Assembly (NCBI GenBank): GCA_013003255.1
Contig: JABDJZ010000570.1
Location: 1 to 9,100, forward strand
Length of the DNA stretch: 9,100 bases
DNA from: Rhodothermales bacterium
GTDB taxonomy: Bacteria > Bacteroidota > Rhodothermia > Rhodothermales > UBA10348
Direction of reading: 5' to 3'
Below, piece after piece: positions 7,512 to 9,100 of this stretch. How positions within the stretch are numbered: the first letter of the stretch is position 1; each line of letters begins with the position of its first letter. The translations under genes were made by a program, and so were the position numbers. The notes beneath the pieces were generated by a model, which saw nothing but the letters and a program-made list of their open reading frames with translations, did not search any database and was not told the DNA's origin.

Positions 7512-7542
7512 AGCGTGGCATCTTCGCCAGCATCAAGAATCG

Positions 7543-8799
7543 CTAGCTCGAGGCGGCCAGACTGCGCTCCTTCGCGGGAGCAACCTCGGGCATGTCATTT
7601 CCGCGAGGCGTGAAGGACTGGATGCCGGTCAGCTGGCGCCCCAGAATCAGGCCGTGAATATCGTAGGTGCCTTCGTACGTGTTCACCGATTCCAGGTTAA
7701 CCATATGGTGCACAACGCGGTACTCGCCCGTAATTCCGTTGCCACCCAGCATGTCCCGGGCGATGCGCGCAATCTCCAGGGCCTTGCCGCAGTTGTTTCG
7801 CTTGGCCAGAGACACCATGGCGGGATGGGCCTCCCCGGCGTCTTTGAGGGTACCCAGGCGATGAGCGAGCAGCTGCATCTGGGTGATGTCGGTGACCATG
7901 TTGGCCAGCTTGGTCTGGATCAGCTGCATGGCTCCCAGCGGATAGCCAAACTGCTTGCGCTCCATCACGTACTGCAGTGCCCTGTGGTAGCAATCCTCTG
8001 CAGCGCCCAGGGCTCCCCAAACGATTCCGTAGCGTGCGCTGTTCAGGCAGGAAAACGGGCCCCGAAGCCCTCGGATCTCGGGGAAGACCATGCTGTCCGG
8101 AACGAACACGTCCTCCATCACAATCTCGCCCGTGTGACTGGCCCGCAGAGACATCTTGTTGTGCGTCACCGGCGTGGTGAACCCATCCATCTCCCGCTCC
8201 AGCAGGAAACCGCGAATCACGCCCGGGTCATCGGGAGTCTCCTTGGCTTTCGCCCACACCACTGCCAGGTCGGCCACCGGAGAGTTCGTGATCCACATCT
8301 TGGCGCCATTTACGATCCAGCCGCCGTCTGTACGCAGAGCGGTGGTCTTCATGGACCCGGGATCACTGCCATGATCGGGCTCGGTCAGACCGAAGCAACC
8401 AATCAGTTCGGCAGTGGCCAGGCGCGGGAGGTACTTCTGCCGCTGCTCCTCGGTACCGAAGACGTGTATGGGGTGCATCACCAGCGATGACTGCACGGAG
8501 GCAAAGGAGCGATAGCCCGAATCCACACGCTCCAGTTCCCGGGCGATGAGTCCATAGGCCGTGTAGGAGGCGCCGACGCCCCCGTACTCCTCCGGAATCG
8601 TGGCACCCAGTAGACCGAGCTCGCCCATCTCACGGGGAATTTCGTCGTGGAAGATGCCGTCCTGGTTGCCTTCCAGGGCGCGCGGTTCAAGGCTCGACTG
8701 CGCATAGTCCCGCGCCGTCTCCATGATCAGACGATCCTCTTCACCGAGAAGGGATTCGAAATTGAATGCGTCCTGCGCGTTGAAGGTTGGCTTGGCCAT
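7543..8799 (-). CDS. gcdH: Glutaryl-CoA dehydrogenase-type acyl-CoA dehydrogenase
   Basis: An FAD enzyme of the acyl-CoA dehydrogenase family. The glutaryl-CoA type oxidises and decarboxylates glutaryl-CoA to crotonyl-CoA in lysine, tryptophan and aromatic degradation. The 418-residue protein follows the family order. An N-terminal helical domain includes GYRSFASVQSSLVMHP (95-110), with Arg97 matching the glutaryl-carboxylate Arg of the human enzyme. The middle beta domain has CFGLTEPDHGSDPGSM (135-150) and MWITNSPVADL (168-178). The C-terminal domain has RNNCGKALEIARIARDMLGG (334-353) and VNTYEGTYDIHGLILGR (372-388), with Glu376 as the catalytic base. These segments match glutaryl-CoA dehydrogenase closely, better than generic short-chain enzymes. 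A polar tail (397-418) extends past the usual end. The ATG at 8799 has a clear AGGAG upstream. The gene diverges from the tyrA-like gene. Other beta-oxidation genes are not in view. Confidence 0.93.
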   Translation of the reverse strand: MAKPTFNAQDAFNFESLLGEEDRLIMETARDYAQSSLEPRALEGNQDGIFHDEIPREMGELGLLGATIPEEYGGVGASYTAYGLIARELERVDSGYRSFASVQSSLVMHPIHVFGTEEQRQKYLPRLATAELIGCFGLTEPDHGSDPGSMKTTALRTDGGWIVNGAKMWITNSPVADLAVVWAKAKETPDDPGVIRGFLLEREMDGFTTPVTHNKMSLRASHTGEIVMEDVFVPDSMVFPEIRGLRGPFSCLNSARYGIVWGALGAAEDCYHRALQYVMERKQFGYPLGAMQLIQTKLANMVTDITQMQLLAHRLGTLKDAGEAHPAMVSLAKRNNCGKALEIARIARDMLGGNGITGEYRVVHHMVNLESVNTYEGTYDIHGLILGRQLTGIQSFTPRGNDMPEVAPAKERSLAASS

Positions 8800-8806
8800 T
8801 CCCGGT

Positions 8807-8811
8807 CTCCT
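8807..8811 (-). promoter_or_regulatory. Shine-Dalgarno site of gcdH
   Basis: AGGAG on the minus strand, seven bases before the ATG, fixes the gcdH start. It stands out because the other genes here have weak or no such site. Confidence 0.75.
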
Positions 8812-8833
8812 GCGTGTCGTTTCGGGGTACTCG

Positions 8834-8842
8834 CAAAAGATA
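8834..8842 (-). promoter_or_regulatory. Possible Bacteroidota-type -7 element for gcdH
   Basis: TATCTTTTG on the minus strand resembles the Bacteroidota -7 consensus TAnnTTTG with one extra base, 35-43 nt before the gcdH start. No TTTG-type -33 element is found at the expected distance, so this is tentative. Confidence 0.25.
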
Positions 8843-8897
8843 CAACCCCAACTTCTGGTACCGCTTCCACTCGCTTGATCTCAACCCATCTTCACTC

Positions 8898-8925
8898 CGG
8901 CCGCGTCCGGCTCGGTCCGCGGCCG
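8898..8925. promoter_or_regulatory. 8-bp hairpin just upstream of the tyrA-like gene
   Basis: CGGCCGCG (8898-8905) and CGCGGCCG (8918-8925) form a perfect 8-bp inverted repeat around a 12-nt loop, ending 25 nt before the start at 8951. It has no T tract. It could be a leader hairpin or an operator in the gcdH/tyrA divergent region. Confidence 0.45.
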
Positions 8926-8950
8926 AATCGGAGCCACCCTATCTTCCAGG

Positions 8951-9100
8951 ATGCAGCCAGATCCGACCTCCCCCAACCGCATTGCCCTGCTGGGCGCCGG
9001 ACTGATCGGCGGATCGCTCGCGCTGGCGCTCAAGCGTCACGCCCCGGACCTCGTGATCGTGGGCTTCGACAGCCCGTCTGTGCTGGACCTTGCCCATGAT
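8951..9100 (+). CDS. tyrA: N-terminus of prephenate dehydrogenase (TyrA-like), cut by the window edge
   Basis: The first 50 codons are visible and open to the right edge. After a short polar leader (MQPDPTSPNR), IALLGAGLIGGSLALALKR is a Rossmann NAD(P)-binding turn (GxGxxGGS) in the form typical of prephenate/arogenate dehydrogenases. IVGFDS at residues 36-41 is the second strand, ending in the acidic residue that usually binds the adenosine ribose of NAD. If so, the enzyme oxidatively decarboxylates prephenate to 4-hydroxyphenylpyruvate for tyrosine synthesis. The ATG at 8951 is the only start codon near the motif. No clear Shine-Dalgarno precedes it. Without the catalytic domain, another NAD-dependent dehydrogenase of the same fold cannot be excluded. 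Confidence 0.8.
   Translation, partial: MQPDPTSPNRIALLGAGLIGGSLALALKRHAPDLVIVGFDSPSVLDLAHD

Noticed and set aside
7654..8490. A 278-codon open frame antisense to gcdH.
   Set aside because: Same reason: gcdH is clearly the real gene, with its full motif set and Shine-Dalgarno site.
8647..9099. A plus-strand frame crossing from inside gcdH into the tyrA-like gene.
   Set aside because: It is out of frame with the Rossmann motif at 8951 onward, and its translation is Arg/Pro-rich low-quality sequence.
1..9100. A hidden mobile element, defence island, CRISPR array or tRNA.
   Set aside because: Nearly all of the window is accounted for by complete housekeeping genes of uniform composition. No transposase, integrase, regularly spaced repeats or tRNA-like cloverleaf was seen by eye.

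Overview
The window is a GC-rich (about 60% by eye) stretch of bacterial chromosome holding mostly core genes. The best lineage clue is the RsgA protein. Its N-terminal STGSWY segment and the phrases around HVIAANVDHA and NTGFVDRFLV resemble RsgA of Bacteroidota, and with the high GC content this suggests a Rhodothermia/Salinibacter-like lineage. That is inference from remembered family patterns, not from a search.

Layout from left to right. Positions 1-52 hold the first codons of a minus-strand gene that runs off the left edge. It begins directly after the stop of a small 112-residue protein (53-391, minus) with an acidic linker and a Lys/Pro/Ala-rich, histone-H1-like tail. Next comes a complete pyruvate, phosphate dikinase gene (ppdK, 547-3213, minus), closed by a clear intrinsic terminator at 475-515. 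A 272-bp divergent intergenic region containing three perfect inverted repeats separates ppdK from DNA topoisomerase I (topA, 3486-6065, plus). This TopA ends in GPYV-type repeats and a lysine-rich tail instead of zinc fingers. A short convergent gap (6066-6116) follows. Then comes a minus-strand group: a glutaryl-CoA dehydrogenase-type acyl-CoA dehydrogenase (gcdH, 7543-8799), a 112-residue single-pass membrane protein (7098-7436) and the ribosome-assembly GTPase rsgA (6117-7088). The last two are nine bases apart in the same reading frame, and rsgA appears to start at TTG. At the right edge, divergent from gcdH across 151 bp, is the start of a Rossmann-fold dehydrogenase most like prephenate dehydrogenase (tyrA, 8951 onward, plus).

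The genes do not form one pathway. PpdK interconverts pyruvate and PEP, GcdH acts in lysine/tryptophan/aromatic catabolism, TyrA in tyrosine synthesis, TopA in DNA topology and RsgA in 30S maturation. I see no tRNA, rRNA, CRISPR array, insertion sequence, phage or defence genes, and no convincing evidence of a new multi-gene system. The points most worth a second look are the small membrane protein/RsgA junction, the small basic-tailed protein and its abutting downstream gene, and the inverted repeats in the two divergent regions.
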